The notes under the pieces are model-generated. The model searched no databases, was not told the origin of the DNA, and saw only the letters and a program-made list of their open reading frames with translations. Below, piece after piece: positions 26,524 through 35,493 of a DNA stretch of 64,000 nucleotides. The DNA is from Planctomycetota bacterium. Lineage in GTDB: Bacteria > Planctomycetota > Phycisphaerae > Phycisphaerales > UBA1924. Made by a program: the position numbers and the translations under genes. Every line of letters begins with the position of its first letter. Position 1 is the first letter of the stretch. Location of the stretch: NCBI GenBank assembly GCA_017303555.1, contig JAFLCN010000017.1:1-64000 (forward strand). Reading direction: 5' to 3'.

Positions 26524-27866
26524 TTTTTGGGTGCTTCCTGGGGTTGCGAGCCGACCGCGCCGTTGCCGGTGCTGCGCAGGTATTCCGCCTCGGCCTTGCG
26601 CCGCGCCTGCACGCCGGGGTCAACCTCCAGCACACGGTCGAGAGCGCCCTTGGCTTCCGGCGAACCGACGAAGCCCCACCACCTCGACATGCCGTCGGAT
26701 GAAATGACGGCGACGTACGGCAAGGGAATCTCGTTCTCGGAAGTCACGGTCTTGAGGACCGAACCGGCGAGATCGACGACCATGGCGTGCTCATACTTGC
26801 GCGCGGTCTGGAACTCCTGAATCCGCTTGAGCGCCGTCTCCGGCGTCAGAACCTTCTTGGCTTTTTCTTCGTCGGTCAGCTTGTCGTTGCGCTGCCCGAA
26901 CGATTCAAAGTCGCTCAGAACGCCCACGACAACCAGATCGCGCTGGTACTGACGCTGCATCAGGTCCGCGAGACGCTGCATCTGGTCGTACGAGGCCGGC
27001 ACGCCCGGATTCCAGAAGTACAGCAGCACCGCACGCCCGGTCAGCGGCGGCTGGTTCGGCGACCAACCCGCGTTCGGCAGCGTGATTTTTCGCGGTTCGT
27101 ATGTGGTGGTTCCGCGTTCATCGGTCGGCAGCTTCGGCCACTTCGCCTGCGCGTACGCCTCGGCCGTCGGTGCTGGAAATGTCTGTTCCGGCAGGTTGCG
27201 CAGCAGATCGTTCTGATTGTTGATAGACGACGTCTTGGCGTCCTGCGCCGCCTTGGCACGCTTCGCCTCCGCTTCCTTCTGATTCAGGTTTGCGGCGTCG
27301 TCCCGCTTCTCGGCGATCAGGAACTGGATCGTTTCTTCCACCGATTCGTTCGCCACATCCGCAAAGCGGAGCTGCCCAGCCCGATCGATGAAGTAGAAAT
27401 TCGGATCCTGAGCGCTCAGCAGTGCCTTGCGGAACTCGCCCTTCTCATCGTGGGCAAGCAGCATCGTCCCGCCCGTCGGGGCCTCGGGCTTCGCGGCGTC
27501 CTTCCAGCCCTCCGGGTTGTGCGCCGCAATCACGACCAGTCCGTCCTTGCCGTATGTCTCGGCTGCGCGCCGCGCGACAGCCAGTGCCCGCGCCGCCGGA
27601 CGGTACCAATCCGAGTACGTCACGATCAGCACCACCTTGCCATCGAGTGAAGCCGGTGTGGGCGCCGCGCCGTTTTTCCAGTCCGACAACTTCGTCAGCA
27701 GCGTCCAATCAAACGGGCTTCGCTCCATCGCCGTCAGCTTGGTGCGATTCTCGCCCGCGCCCTTGCGGTTGGGGTCGAATCCGGCGCCCGTCACGCTCGT
27801 CGCGATCCCCGCGATCACGGTGAACACAAGTGCCGACTTGAAAGACGCGGAAAGTAGCTGCCGCAT
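26520..27866 (-). CDS. Exported protein with two thioredoxin-like folds lacking CXXC
   Basis: A 448-aa protein with a signal peptide (FKSALVFTVIAGIATSVTG) and two TlpA/redoxin-like domains. Where the active-site WCXXC would be, the first has VTYSDWYRPAARAL and the second YFWNPGVPASYDQ; both lack cysteine, so thiol-disulfide exchange is unlikely. A charged helical linker (KEAEAKRAKAAQDAKT) separates them. It may be a structural or binding version of the fold. AGGAG is 8 nt before the ATG at 27866. It is followed with a 4-nt overlap by trmL and preceded by murA on the same strand. Confidence 0.75.
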   Translation of the reverse strand: MRQLLSASFKSALVFTVIAGIATSVTGAGFDPNRKGAGENRTKLTAMERSPFDWTLLTKLSDWKNGAAPTPASLDGKVVLIVTYSDWYRPAARALAVARRAAETYGKDGLVVIAAHNPEGWKDAAKPEAPTGGTMLLAHDEKGEFRKALLSAQDPNFYFIDRAGQLRFADVANESVEETIQFLIAEKRDDAANLNQKEAEAKRAKAAQDAKTSSINNQNDLLRNLPEQTFPAPTAEAYAQAKWPKLPTDERGTTTYEPRKITLPNAGWSPNQPPLTGRAVLLYFWNPGVPASYDQMQRLADLMQRQYQRDLVVVGVLSDFESFGQRNDKLTDEEKAKKVLTPETALKRIQEFQTARKYEHAMVVDLAGSVLKTVTSENEIPLPYVAVISSDGMSRWWGFVGSPEAKGALDRVLEVDPGVQARRKAEAEYLRSTGNGAVGSQPQEAPKK

Positions 27867-28012
27867 TGCTGGCTCCTGCAAAGGCCATGGCCGAATCACG
27901 GAAGGGGAGAACCTCCGTCCACCCATCATACGGACAGGATGCGAACGAGTTCACGCCCGCGGAAACTGCTTCCGCAACGGGTTGGACGGTTCAAACCGGG
28001 CCGGGTTTCCGA

Positions 28013-29335
28013 CTAATCCGCGCCGCCGGTCAGGTGGCTCGGCAGGTCCTTGTCGTCGACGCGCCGGATGCTGGCTCCGAGAGAGGCCAGGCGGTCCTCC
28101 ATCTTCTCGTACCCGCGATCGAGGTGGTAGACCCGGTTGAGCGTCGTGGTGCCTTCCGCGGCCATCCCCGCCAGAACCAGCCCGGCGCTCGCCCGCAGGT
28201 CGCTCGCCATCACCGGAGCTCCCACGAGCTTCCGCACCCCGCTGACGATCACCGTCGGCCCCTGACGCATCAGGCGGGCCCCCATGCGGGAAAGCTCCGC
28301 AACGTGCATAAACCGTTCCGGGAAGATCCGCTCGGTGATCACGCTGTTCCCGTCGGCCAAGGTAAGGGTGGCCATCATCTGGGCCTGCAGGTCGGTCGGG
28401 AATCCGGGATGGGGCTGTGTCGTGAACTCGACGGGCTTGAGCGTGCGAGCGCTGGTGACCCGGACGGTCGCGCGGAGCAGATCGTTCCCGCTGACGGCAA
28501 GGTTGATCCCCATCGCGTTCAGCTTATCCTTCACGACCAGCATCGCATCAATCGGACAGTTCTCGAGCGTCACATCGCCGTTGGTGATCGCCGCCGCGAG
28601 CATGAACGTGCCCGCTTCGATGCGATCGGCCATGACCGTGTACTCAACGCCGGAGAGCTTCTCAACGCCTTCGACGATCAACCGCGGCGAACCGTGGCCG
28701 GTAATCTTCGCGCCCATCTTGATGAGCAGGTTGGCCAGATCGACGATCTCGGGCTCGCATGCCGCGGACTCGATCACCGTCGTCCCCTTCGCGAGCGTCG
28801 CGGCACACAGCACGTTGGCCGTTCCGAGCACGGTCGAACCGAACTGGCCGCCCAGGAAGATCGTCGCCCCCTGCAGGCCCTTGCGGGGCGCCTTGGCGAT
28901 GATGTCGCCGCCATCGAGCGTGATCTCGGCACCGAGCGCCGCCAAACCACGCAGGTGCAGATCGACGGGCCGATCGCCGATGGCGCAGCCGCCGGGCATG
29001 GAGACCTTCGCATAGCCGCGCTTGGCAACCATCGGGCCCAGGGTGCTGATGCTGGCCCGCATGGTGCGGACGATTTCGTAGCGGGCGTGGCTCTTGGTCG
29101 GATCCTGCGTGTGGAGACGCATCATCCCGGGCTGCTCGCCGGTCTGCACGCAGCCGAGCTCGGCGAGCAGGTTCCGAAGGCTCCGGATGTCGGCCAGGTT
29201 GGGCACGTCCCGCAGGGTCACGGGTTCGTCCGTCAGCAGCGGTGCGCACATCAGGGGAAGCGCTGCGTTCTTGCTCCCGTTGATCCGGAGCTTGCCCTCC
29301 AGGCGCCGACCACCCTCGATCACGAACGTATCCAT
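28013..29335 (-). CDS. murA: UDP-N-acetylglucosamine 1-carboxyvinyltransferase
   Basis: A 440-aa enzyme that transfers enolpyruvate from PEP to UDP-GlcNAc, the first committed step of peptidoglycan synthesis in the cytoplasm. INGSKNAALPLM and the loop MPGGCAIGDRPVDLHLRG are present, with the catalytic Cys (fosfomycin target) retained, plus PHPGFPTDLQAQM and DLRASAGLVLAG. Its presence argues that the organism makes a wall. The ATG at 29335 gives the family N-terminus MDTFVIEGG. It lies downstream of queA (85-nt gap) and upstream of the redoxin-like gene on the same strand. Confidence 0.97.
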   Translation of the reverse strand: MDTFVIEGGRRLEGKLRINGSKNAALPLMCAPLLTDEPVTLRDVPNLADIRSLRNLLAELGCVQTGEQPGMMRLHTQDPTKSHARYEIVRTMRASISTLGPMVAKRGYAKVSMPGGCAIGDRPVDLHLRGLAALGAEITLDGGDIIAKAPRKGLQGATIFLGGQFGSTVLGTANVLCAATLAKGTTVIESAACEPEIVDLANLLIKMGAKITGHGSPRLIVEGVEKLSGVEYTVMADRIEAGTFMLAAAITNGDVTLENCPIDAMLVVKDKLNAMGINLAVSGNDLLRATVRVTSARTLKPVEFTTQPHPGFPTDLQAQMMATLTLADGNSVITERIFPERFMHVAELSRMGARLMRQGPTVIVSGVRKLVGAPVMASDLRASAGLVLAGMAAEGTTTLNRVYHLDRGYEKMEDRLASLGASIRRVDDKDLPSHLTGGAD

Positions 29336-29420
29336 TCCCGATGCCTCCCTGCGGCAGCCTCTCCGGCGCGCGAATCGTATATCGGTTGACGCCCTTTGCC
29401 CGCACCAAAGGCCGCCTGTT

Positions 29421-30572
29421 TCAGCGGTCGAGCACCAGCATCGCGTCGCCGTACGAGTAGAACCGGTATCGCATCCGGATCGCTTCCACGTACAGCGCGC
29501 GCAGACTCGAGATCCCCGAGTCGCCCGCACCGGCCCCGATGAACGCCCCCACCATCGCCAGCAGCGTGCTCCGGGGCAGGTGGAAGTTGGTCATGAGCCC
29601 CGTCACCCAGCGCCATCGATACCCGGGTGTGATGAGGATGGACGTGTCGATCGATTCCGGAAGCCGCTCAATCGCAGCTGGTGCTCCCTCGCCGCTCCCA
29701 GGCAGTGCGTCGAACGCCCGGGCGTAGCTCTCCAGGGTTCTGGCGCTGGTCGTGCCGATCGCGATGACCCTCCTCCCCTCCTGGGTCGCCCGGAGCACGC
29801 GGGCAACCGCCTCCTTCGACATCGAACAGCTTTCGGTGTGCATCGGATGCTGCTCGACCACATCGACCTCGACGGGACGAAAGGTGCCTGTTCCGACGTG
29901 CAGGGTGACATCCACCCGCTCCACCTCCATCTTTTCGAGCGCCGACATCAGCTCGGGCGTGAAATGCAATCCGGCAGTTGGCGCCGCCACCGAGCCTTCC
30001 GAACGCGCGTACACCGTCTGGTACCGGGCGAGATCGGTCGCTTCGTCCGATTGCCGGTGCGCGTGCTCACGGGCCTTGATGATGTACGGAGGCAAAGGCG
30101 TGTGCCCGGCACGCTCGAGTGCGTCACCCCCGGCAGCGTTCTCGACACCGACCGCCCAGGCCCCCGCTTCACCTTCGACCCGGCCGATTGCCGTGAGGAC
30201 CACTCCGCTGGGTTCGCCAAGCCGGTTTTCCAGCGCGAACCGCAAACCCGGACGGACCTTTTTCGCACGGAGCAAGGCCACCCACCGTTCAGTATCGCCC
30301 TCCCGCGATCGCGAAAGGAACAAACCCTCCATCGCGCCGCCGGTGTCTTCGCGCGTGCCGACGAGCCGCGCCGGAACGACTTTGGTTGTATTGAAAACAA
30401 GTACATCCCCCGCCCGCAGGAATCGGGGAAGGTCTCGCACCTGCGCATGTTCCAAGATCGATCCGCGTCGGCGATCGACCGCCATCAGCAAGGCGCTGTC
30501 GCGAGGAGACGCCGGTTCGATAGCGATCCGGTCTTCCGGCAGGTCGTACTCGAGTTCCGAAGTTCGAAGCAC
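29421..30572 (-). CDS. queA: S-adenosylmethionine:tRNA ribosyltransferase-isomerase
   Basis: A 383-aa cytoplasmic enzyme of queuosine synthesis that adds the ribosyl part of SAM to preQ1 in tRNA. Motifs are GDVLVFNTTKVVPARL, TPLPPYI, RYQTVYA, GSVAAPTAGLHFT, LHVGTGTFRPV and TNFHLPRSTLLAMVGAFIG. The GTG at 30572 is chosen because the following residues (LRTSELEYDLPEDRIA) match the family start; longer in-frame versions add unlike sequence. No strong Shine-Dalgarno was found. It is the first gene of the queA-murA-redoxin-trmL string. Confidence 0.95.
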   Translation of the reverse strand: MLRTSELEYDLPEDRIAIEPASPRDSALLMAVDRRRGSILEHAQVRDLPRFLRAGDVLVFNTTKVVPARLVGTREDTGGAMEGLFLSRSREGDTERWVALLRAKKVRPGLRFALENRLGEPSGVVLTAIGRVEGEAGAWAVGVENAAGGDALERAGHTPLPPYIIKAREHAHRQSDEATDLARYQTVYARSEGSVAAPTAGLHFTPELMSALEKMEVERVDVTLHVGTGTFRPVEVDVVEQHPMHTESCSMSKEAVARVLRATQEGRRVIAIGTTSARTLESYARAFDALPGSGEGAPAAIERLPESIDTSILITPGYRWRWVTGLMTNFHLPRSTLLAMVGAFIGAGAGDSGISSLRALYVEAIRMRYRFYSYGDAMLVLDR

Positions 30573-30768
30573 GGGCTGATCTTTGGAAGTGTCGCGTGTT
30601 GTCAACGTCCTACTCCGGACGTTTCCAACCCGCCACAGGCGGCACAGACGGAACCCCCTGGTCGTCCGCGTCCGAGTCGAAGCCCGCTGCATTGCCCGAA
30701 AACCGGCGGATTATCGGTTCTGTCCTCCCGGCTCGGTGCGTGGCACATCGGTTGAATGACAGTTCTCC

Positions 30769-31197
30769 GTGCTCCCGCCGGTGAACAGAGTTGAACAGGG
30801 ACCGACGTACATTCCGGCCGTCATTCGAAATGACGGCACGGCGACGCCGGTATTGACTCAAGGTGCACAAGCTCCTTTCGATGTGGTTCTGCTCTCGCAG
30901 AATCAGTATCTCCGGGCGCTACTGACCAACGGCCCACCCACGCCCTTCGACCTCTACCTGACCAAGCAGAATCGGGAATACAGCCAAGCCGCCGCCCGGC
31001 TCGCGCAGCAGGTGGCCTCGATGCCGGAAGTTCCCGATGTGGTGCAATCCGAGCGCAAGCTGCGTGCGGAGGGAGCAAGGCTCTTCCGTGCCGCCCAGCT
31101 CTACACGTCGTACCAGCAGACCAACAAGATGCTGGAAAACATGAACCGCTCTGCGGATCAGATCATCCAGGGCATGGTGATCGATCTGCTCGGCTGA
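30769..31197 (+). CDS. Hypothetical protein, possibly flagellar rod/hook-related
   Basis: A 142-aa soluble protein starting at GTG (30769); no signal peptide. It is divergent from queA. The C-terminal helix (LYTSYQQTNKMLENMNRSADQIIQGM) loosely resembles the conserved C-terminal helix of flagellar rod and hook proteins (a YXXN...I...D.M pattern), but no other flagellar gene is here, so this is only a hint. It converges with the SpoIID-type gene with a 14-nt gap. It is supported as a gene mainly by placement and clean frame. Confidence 0.5.
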   Translation: MLPPVNRVEQGPTYIPAVIRNDGTATPVLTQGAQAPFDVVLLSQNQYLRALLTNGPPTPFDLYLTKQNREYSQAAARLAQQVASMPEVPDVVQSERKLRAEGARLFRAAQLYTSYQQTNKMLENMNRSADQIIQGMVIDLLG

Positions 31198-31211
31198 TTG
31201 CCACGGGCCGC

Positions 31212-32564
31212 TCAATACGCCTTCATGGTTCCCGCGCCGGGGTAAAAAAGCTTCATCATCGCGGGCCAATCCCAGCCCTTCTCTGCCATTCCCTTCGCAC
31301 AGTACTGGCACATCCCGACGCCGTGCCCGAAGCCCTTGCCGCCGATGACCACTTCGCCCGAAGCGAACGACATCTCCAGGTTGCCGCTGTAGACGCGAGT
31401 TTCCTTCGTGATCTCCGGGACGCCCGGGGTCATGAAGTTGCAGGCGTTCCGCAGTTCTTCGGCGTTGATCTTGAAAACCTGCCCCCGATCGTCGGTCAGT
31501 TCGTAGCGGATCGGCCTGCCCGTGACGTTCCGGTCGAGCGCCTTGCACTCCGTCACGCGGCCCACGCCCTTGACCGGGTGCCCGGCGTTGGTTCCCCACG
31601 CGCGGATGCGTTTGGAAAGCTCCATGTCGTTCCGGCGCACGCCCCAGCGATACCGGCCCGCGCTCTGGCAGAAATGCGCCCGCTTCTGGGCCTGCAAGGG
31701 CTTGGCCAGGTTGAAGGCGCTGGCCCCGGCTGTCGGGAAGACATCCTTGGCTGAGGCCTGCTCGCCGCCGCACGTGGACGAGTAATACGTCCGGAGCAGC
31801 ACCCGCGCCGCCGGCCCGCTCACCCCTTCGGTCATCACAACACCCCGGGTCGCCCGCGTGGCTTCCACCGCGACCGTCAGGCTGGAAAGCCCGCCGAACA
31901 TCTGGTCGCTCGTGTTGCTCTCGACATCAAAGTACTCGGCGGCACGCCGAGATCGATCCCGCTCGTGCAGGGCGTAACTCCGCGCCGCGACGGCCTGGCA
32001 CTCGAACGTCTGCCGGGGCCACGTCGAAATCAATTCGTGGCTGATGACACCAGGAACGTACGTCTCGATCGGCATGACGCCGATCACATCCAGCACGCCC
32101 CCATCCCCCGACTTGGAGTGAATCAGCGCAAAGCCGGGGTGGGTATCGCCGTCCACCACCAGTGCGTCGCCCGGGCGGTATCCATCGCTCGAGCGGCGCT
32201 CCGCGTCGGTCATCTCCCGCGGCAAGACCTCAACATCGGTCCCGGGGGCAAACTCCCGCTGGTGCCCCGTTCCGTCCGTCATCACCATCCCGTTCACAGT
32301 CCCCCGGAACGTGAGCGGCCCGGTGACCGCTTCCGCTCGAACAACCGTCGTGGGCCGGATCACCATGTGGCTCGGGCCCTCGATCCGGGTCTGCAGAACG
32401 TTCTTCTTGATGCGGACACGGATGTCCGGCTCCTCCCGGAACGCGACCGGCCGCCCCGTCGGTTTGCTGTCGAACGACGAGCAGCCGCCCAACCCAACCG
32501 ACGCAACCACGGTCAAAGCAATCAGCCCGAGGCGGGAGACACACGCGATCCTGTGGCGAGACAT
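31212..32564 (-). CDS. SpoIID/LytB-domain lipoprotein
   Basis: A 450-aa predicted lipoprotein (lipobox GLGGC after a hydrophobic stretch). The SpoIID-type domain spans the middle and end: GVMPIETYVPGVISHEL, QAVAARSYALHERD, TYYSSTCGGEQA and the C-terminal GKGFGHGVGMCQYCAKGMAEKG. SpoIID homologues are lytic transglycosylases acting on denuded glycan strands in spore formers; in non-sporulating bacteria they are presumed wall-remodelling factors. With murA nearby this supports a peptidoglycan wall. The ATG at 32564 is used because it begins the signal sequence. Confidence 0.88.
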   Translation of the reverse strand: MSRHRIACVSRLGLIALTVVASVGLGGCSSFDSKPTGRPVAFREEPDIRVRIKKNVLQTRIEGPSHMVIRPTTVVRAEAVTGPLTFRGTVNGMVMTDGTGHQREFAPGTDVEVLPREMTDAERRSSDGYRPGDALVVDGDTHPGFALIHSKSGDGGVLDVIGVMPIETYVPGVISHELISTWPRQTFECQAVAARSYALHERDRSRRAAEYFDVESNTSDQMFGGLSSLTVAVEATRATRGVVMTEGVSGPAARVLLRTYYSSTCGGEQASAKDVFPTAGASAFNLAKPLQAQKRAHFCQSAGRYRWGVRRNDMELSKRIRAWGTNAGHPVKGVGRVTECKALDRNVTGRPIRYELTDDRGQVFKINAEELRNACNFMTPGVPEITKETRVYSGNLEMSFASGEVVIGGKGFGHGVGMCQYCAKGMAEKGWDWPAMMKLFYPGAGTMKAY

Positions 32565-32658
32565 GGCTTGACGACTCCGGATTGAAACAGGCAGATTCCG
32601 CGCGATCGAGTCGTTCTTTCGGCCGCGTGCGTGCGGCCACCGGTTACGATCTTCGCGC

Positions 32659-33159
32659 ATGGACAGCATCGTTCCGATGACTCGAAAAACTCGCAAAGTC
32701 GTTGCCGCATTCGGCGCGGCACTTCTCACACTCACGCTGGGCGCCTGCGGCCCCGGCCGCTTCATTCCGGAGAAGACCCCGAACGCATGGAGCGGCCCCA
32801 CCGTCTGGATCGAATCCAGCCCGCAGTGGACCATCGTGGCGCAGCCCCCGATCGGAGGTTGGACCGTTTCCCTTGATCAGATCATGGAGGAACGGGGCCG
32901 CACCGAGGTCTTCGTCTCGCTCTCGCCTCCCAACCCCAGCTTCGTCGTGACGCCCAGCCCCGTCGAGCAACGCGTCTCGACACCCATCCGCAACACCGTC
33001 CCGATGTGGGTCTATGCCCGCCAGCTCAGTTGGCAGGGTCAGCCCCCGTGGCGTCCCGCAACGGGCCCGTTCTCGCTCGCCGCCAAGAGCGACGACGCCA
33101 AAGCGCCCCAGCAATTCGAGAACGTTCCCGCCAACCCCGAGGCCGCCGACCCGAACTGA
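32659..33159 (+). CDS. Small envelope lipoprotein, unknown function
   Basis: A 166-aa predicted lipoprotein: hydrophobic stretch and lipobox LGAC near residue 30 (TLTLGACGPG), then a beta-rich, Pro- and Trp-containing domain. A second in-frame ATG (32677, MTRKTRK) would give a more typical signal peptide and is a reasonable alternative start. No family is recognised. The PIG-L deacetylase gene follows after 23 nt on the same strand; it is divergent from the SpoIID-type gene. Confidence 0.6.
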   Translation: MDSIVPMTRKTRKVVAAFGAALLTLTLGACGPGRFIPEKTPNAWSGPTVWIESSPQWTIVAQPPIGGWTVSLDQIMEERGRTEVFVSLSPPNPSFVVTPSPVEQRVSTPIRNTVPMWVYARQLSWQGQPPWRPATGPFSLAAKSDDAKAPQQFENVPANPEAADPN

Positions 33160-33182
33160 CGCCCGACCACCGGAATCTCTTT

Positions 33183-33899
33183 ATGGCGAACATACTCGTC
33201 GTCGGCCCGCACCCGGACGATCAGGAACTCGGCATGGGTGGCACGATCGCCCGACTCGCCGATCAGGGGCACAGCATCCTGATTCTGGATATGACCGACG
33301 GGAGTCCAACCCCGATCGGCGACCGAGAAACACGCCTGGTCGAAGCGCGTGCCGCGCTCGACGCCCTTCAACCGGGGGAAGGAAAGCCCCGGATCACGCG
33401 GACACTCCTCGACCTCCCGAATCGGCGGGTGCAGCACTCGATCGAAACCAGGCACCTCGTCGCCGGACAGATCCGCGCGCATCAGGCCTCGATCGTGTTC
33501 TGTCCGCATCCGCTCGATGCCCATCCGGACCACATCGCGACAACGCGGATCGTTGAAGACGCCCGCTTCGATGCGAAACTCACGCGCCAACCCATGCCGG
33601 GCGATCTGGGCAAGCCGCCTGTCTATCCGAAATGGTTGATCTACTACTACTGCACGCACCTGCGCCGGGTGCCCGACCCCACCTTCATCCTCGATATCGC
33701 CGGTTATGAATCCAAGAGGCGCGCCGCGATCGGCGCCTACCGCACGCAGTTCGAGCTCAATCCCGCCGCGAAGGGCCAGCTCGAAAGGCTGGACTCCGCC
33801 GTGGTCTTCATGGGTTCGCGGATCGGAACCGCGGCGGGCGAGCCCTTCTTCACGCACGAGCCGTTGGGGCTGAAGAGCCTGGGCGATCTCGTGCTTTGA
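33183..33899 (+). CDS. PIG-L family (LmbE-like) zinc deacetylase
   Basis: A 238-aa deacetylase. The zinc motif GPHPDDQELGMGG near residue 8 and the second site HPLDAHPDHIATTRIV near residue 105 are intact. The family removes acetyl groups from N-acetylglucosamine-linked substrates; BshB1-type members act in bacillithiol synthesis, and GSRIGTAAGEPFF near the end resembles that group. Bacillithiol cannot be confirmed since bshA and bshC are absent here. The start is ATG at 33183. Confidence 0.85.
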   Translation: MANILVVGPHPDDQELGMGGTIARLADQGHSILILDMTDGSPTPIGDRETRLVEARAALDALQPGEGKPRITRTLLDLPNRRVQHSIETRHLVAGQIRAHQASIVFCPHPLDAHPDHIATTRIVEDARFDAKLTRQPMPGDLGKPPVYPKWLIYYYCTHLRRVPDPTFILDIAGYESKRRAAIGAYRTQFELNPAAKGQLERLDSAVVFMGSRIGTAAGEPFFTHEPLGLKSLGDLVL

Positions 33900-33956
33900 G
33901 TCCTTTTTGCAGACCGGGCGGTTGCGGCCCGTGGCCCGTCGTGCTTTGATGAGCCT

Positions 33957-35390
33957 GTGAATCTCACGGCCGAGCTTCTGGCCCCCGATATTGCCGCGCT
34001 GATCAAGGAGGGAGCGTTCTCCGAGGTCCGCAGCGCGCTGCACGGGTTGCCCCCGGTCGACGTCGCCGACATCCTTTCGAGCTTGGAGCCCGCGGACGCG
34101 GCCCTGGGCTTCCGCTTCATGCCCCGGGATGCCGCGGCCGAAGCCTTTGCGTATCTCTCGCCGGAATTCCAGGAACGCCTGATCAACGAGCTCGGCGCCG
34201 AGGGCGCCGTGCGCGTGATCGAGGGCATGAGCGCCGACGACCAGGTCCGCCTGCTCGACGAACTGCCCGAATCGGTCGCCGAGCGCGTCGTCGCCAGCCT
34301 TTCGCCCCAGACCCGCGCGACCACACAGGCCATCCTCGGCTACCCGCCCCGCACGGTCGGCCGTCTGATGACGCCCGACTATCTGAAGATCCGGCCCGAC
34401 TGGACGGTCGCGCAGGCACTCGATCACGTCCGCAAGCACGGCCGCGATGCCGAAACCATCAACGTCGTCTACGTGGTCGATGAATCGGGCAAATTGATCG
34501 ATGACCTTCGGCTTCGCCAGATCTTCCTCGCCGATCCTTCGGCAAAGATCGAAGACCTGATGAACCGCAACTTCGTTACCCTGCGGGCCGATCAGCCCCA
34601 GGAAGAAGCGGTGCAGCTCATGGCCCGCTACGACCGAACGGCGCTGCCCGTTGTCGATAGCCGCGGAAACCTCATCGGCATCGTCACCGCCGACGACGTT
34701 GCCGACGTCGCGCAGCAGGAATTCACCGAGGACATCCAGAAGGTCGGCGGCATGGCCGCCCTCGATGAGAACTTCGCGCAGGCGAGCGTGCGATCGCTCG
34801 TGCAGAAGCGTGCGCCGTGGCTCGCGCTGCTGTTCCTGAGCGAATTGCTCACCAGCAACACCCTGCGTTTCTTCGACGACGAGATCCAGAAAGTCGTGGT
34901 GCTCTCGATCTTCGTGCCCGCGATCATCTCTTCCGGCGGCAACTCCGGCTCCCAGAGTTCGACGCTCGTGATCCGCGCACTCGGCACGGGCGAAGTGCTC
35001 GTCAAAGACTGGTGGCGGATTCTCCGCCGCGAGCTGATGGTCGCCACCGTGCTCGGCCTGATCATCGGATCAATCGGCTTCGTCCGCGTCGGCATCTGGG
35101 GGCTGATGGGCTGGTGGGTCGATACCCGCAAGGATGCAGCAGGTATTGAATATGTCGACTCATCAGTGCAGGAGCACTACGTTCGGCTTGCCGCGGCAAT
35201 TTCAACCAGCCTCTTCGGCGTTGTCTTGTGGGGCTCGGTGATGGGCGCTTTGCTGCCGTTCGGATTGAAAAAGCTCAAACTCGACCCGGCCGGATCGAGC
35301 ACGCCGTTCGTCGCGACGCTCGTCGATGTCACCGGCATCATCATCTACTTCACGGCCGCCATCCTCATCCTCCGCGGCACGCTGCTGTAA
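33957..35390 (+). CDS. mgtE: MgtE-type magnesium transporter
   Basis: A 477-aa membrane protein: an N-terminal MgtE-N superhelical domain (1-130), tandem CBS domains (about 135-260; GRLMTPDYLKIRPDWTV, ALPVVDSRGNLIGIVTADD) and a C-terminal five-helix channel with SGGNSGSQSSTLVIRAL. The cytoplasmic domains gate Mg2+ conduction by sensing Mg2+. The start is GTG at 33957. Only 57 nt separate it from the deacetylase gene and no M-box-type leader was seen. Confidence 0.95.
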   Translation: MNLTAELLAPDIAALIKEGAFSEVRSALHGLPPVDVADILSSLEPADAALGFRFMPRDAAAEAFAYLSPEFQERLINELGAEGAVRVIEGMSADDQVRLLDELPESVAERVVASLSPQTRATTQAILGYPPRTVGRLMTPDYLKIRPDWTVAQALDHVRKHGRDAETINVVYVVDESGKLIDDLRLRQIFLADPSAKIEDLMNRNFVTLRADQPQEEAVQLMARYDRTALPVVDSRGNLIGIVTADDVADVAQQEFTEDIQKVGGMAALDENFAQASVRSLVQKRAPWLALLFLSELLTSNTLRFFDDEIQKVVVLSIFVPAIISSGGNSGSQSSTLVIRALGTGEVLVKDWWRILRRELMVATVLGLIIGSIGFVRVGIWGLMGWWVDTRKDAAGIEYVDSSVQEHYVRLAAAISTSLFGVVLWGSVMGALLPFGLKKLKLDPAGSSTPFVATLVDVTGIIIYFTAAILILRGTLL

Positions 35391-35439
35391 GCAAGCTGTC
35401 TCGCAGGGCTGACGCTCTCCATATGTCTCGCACGCGCAA

Positions 35440-35466
35440 AGAAAAGGCCCGGCATTGCCGGGCCTT
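35440..35466 (-). terminator. Rho-independent terminator of the P-type ATPase gene
   Basis: A 10-bp perfect stem (35444-35453 with 35457-35466) with a 3-nt loop. Read on the minus strand it is followed by TTTTC, and it lies 28 nt after the ATPase stop codon. Confidence 0.8.
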
Positions 35467-35493
35467 CGAGGAAGTGCTTTGTTCTGCGATGCG

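Noticed and set aside
33900..33956. Mg2+ riboswitch ahead of mgtE
   Set aside because: Only 57 nt separate the genes and no matching structure is visible.
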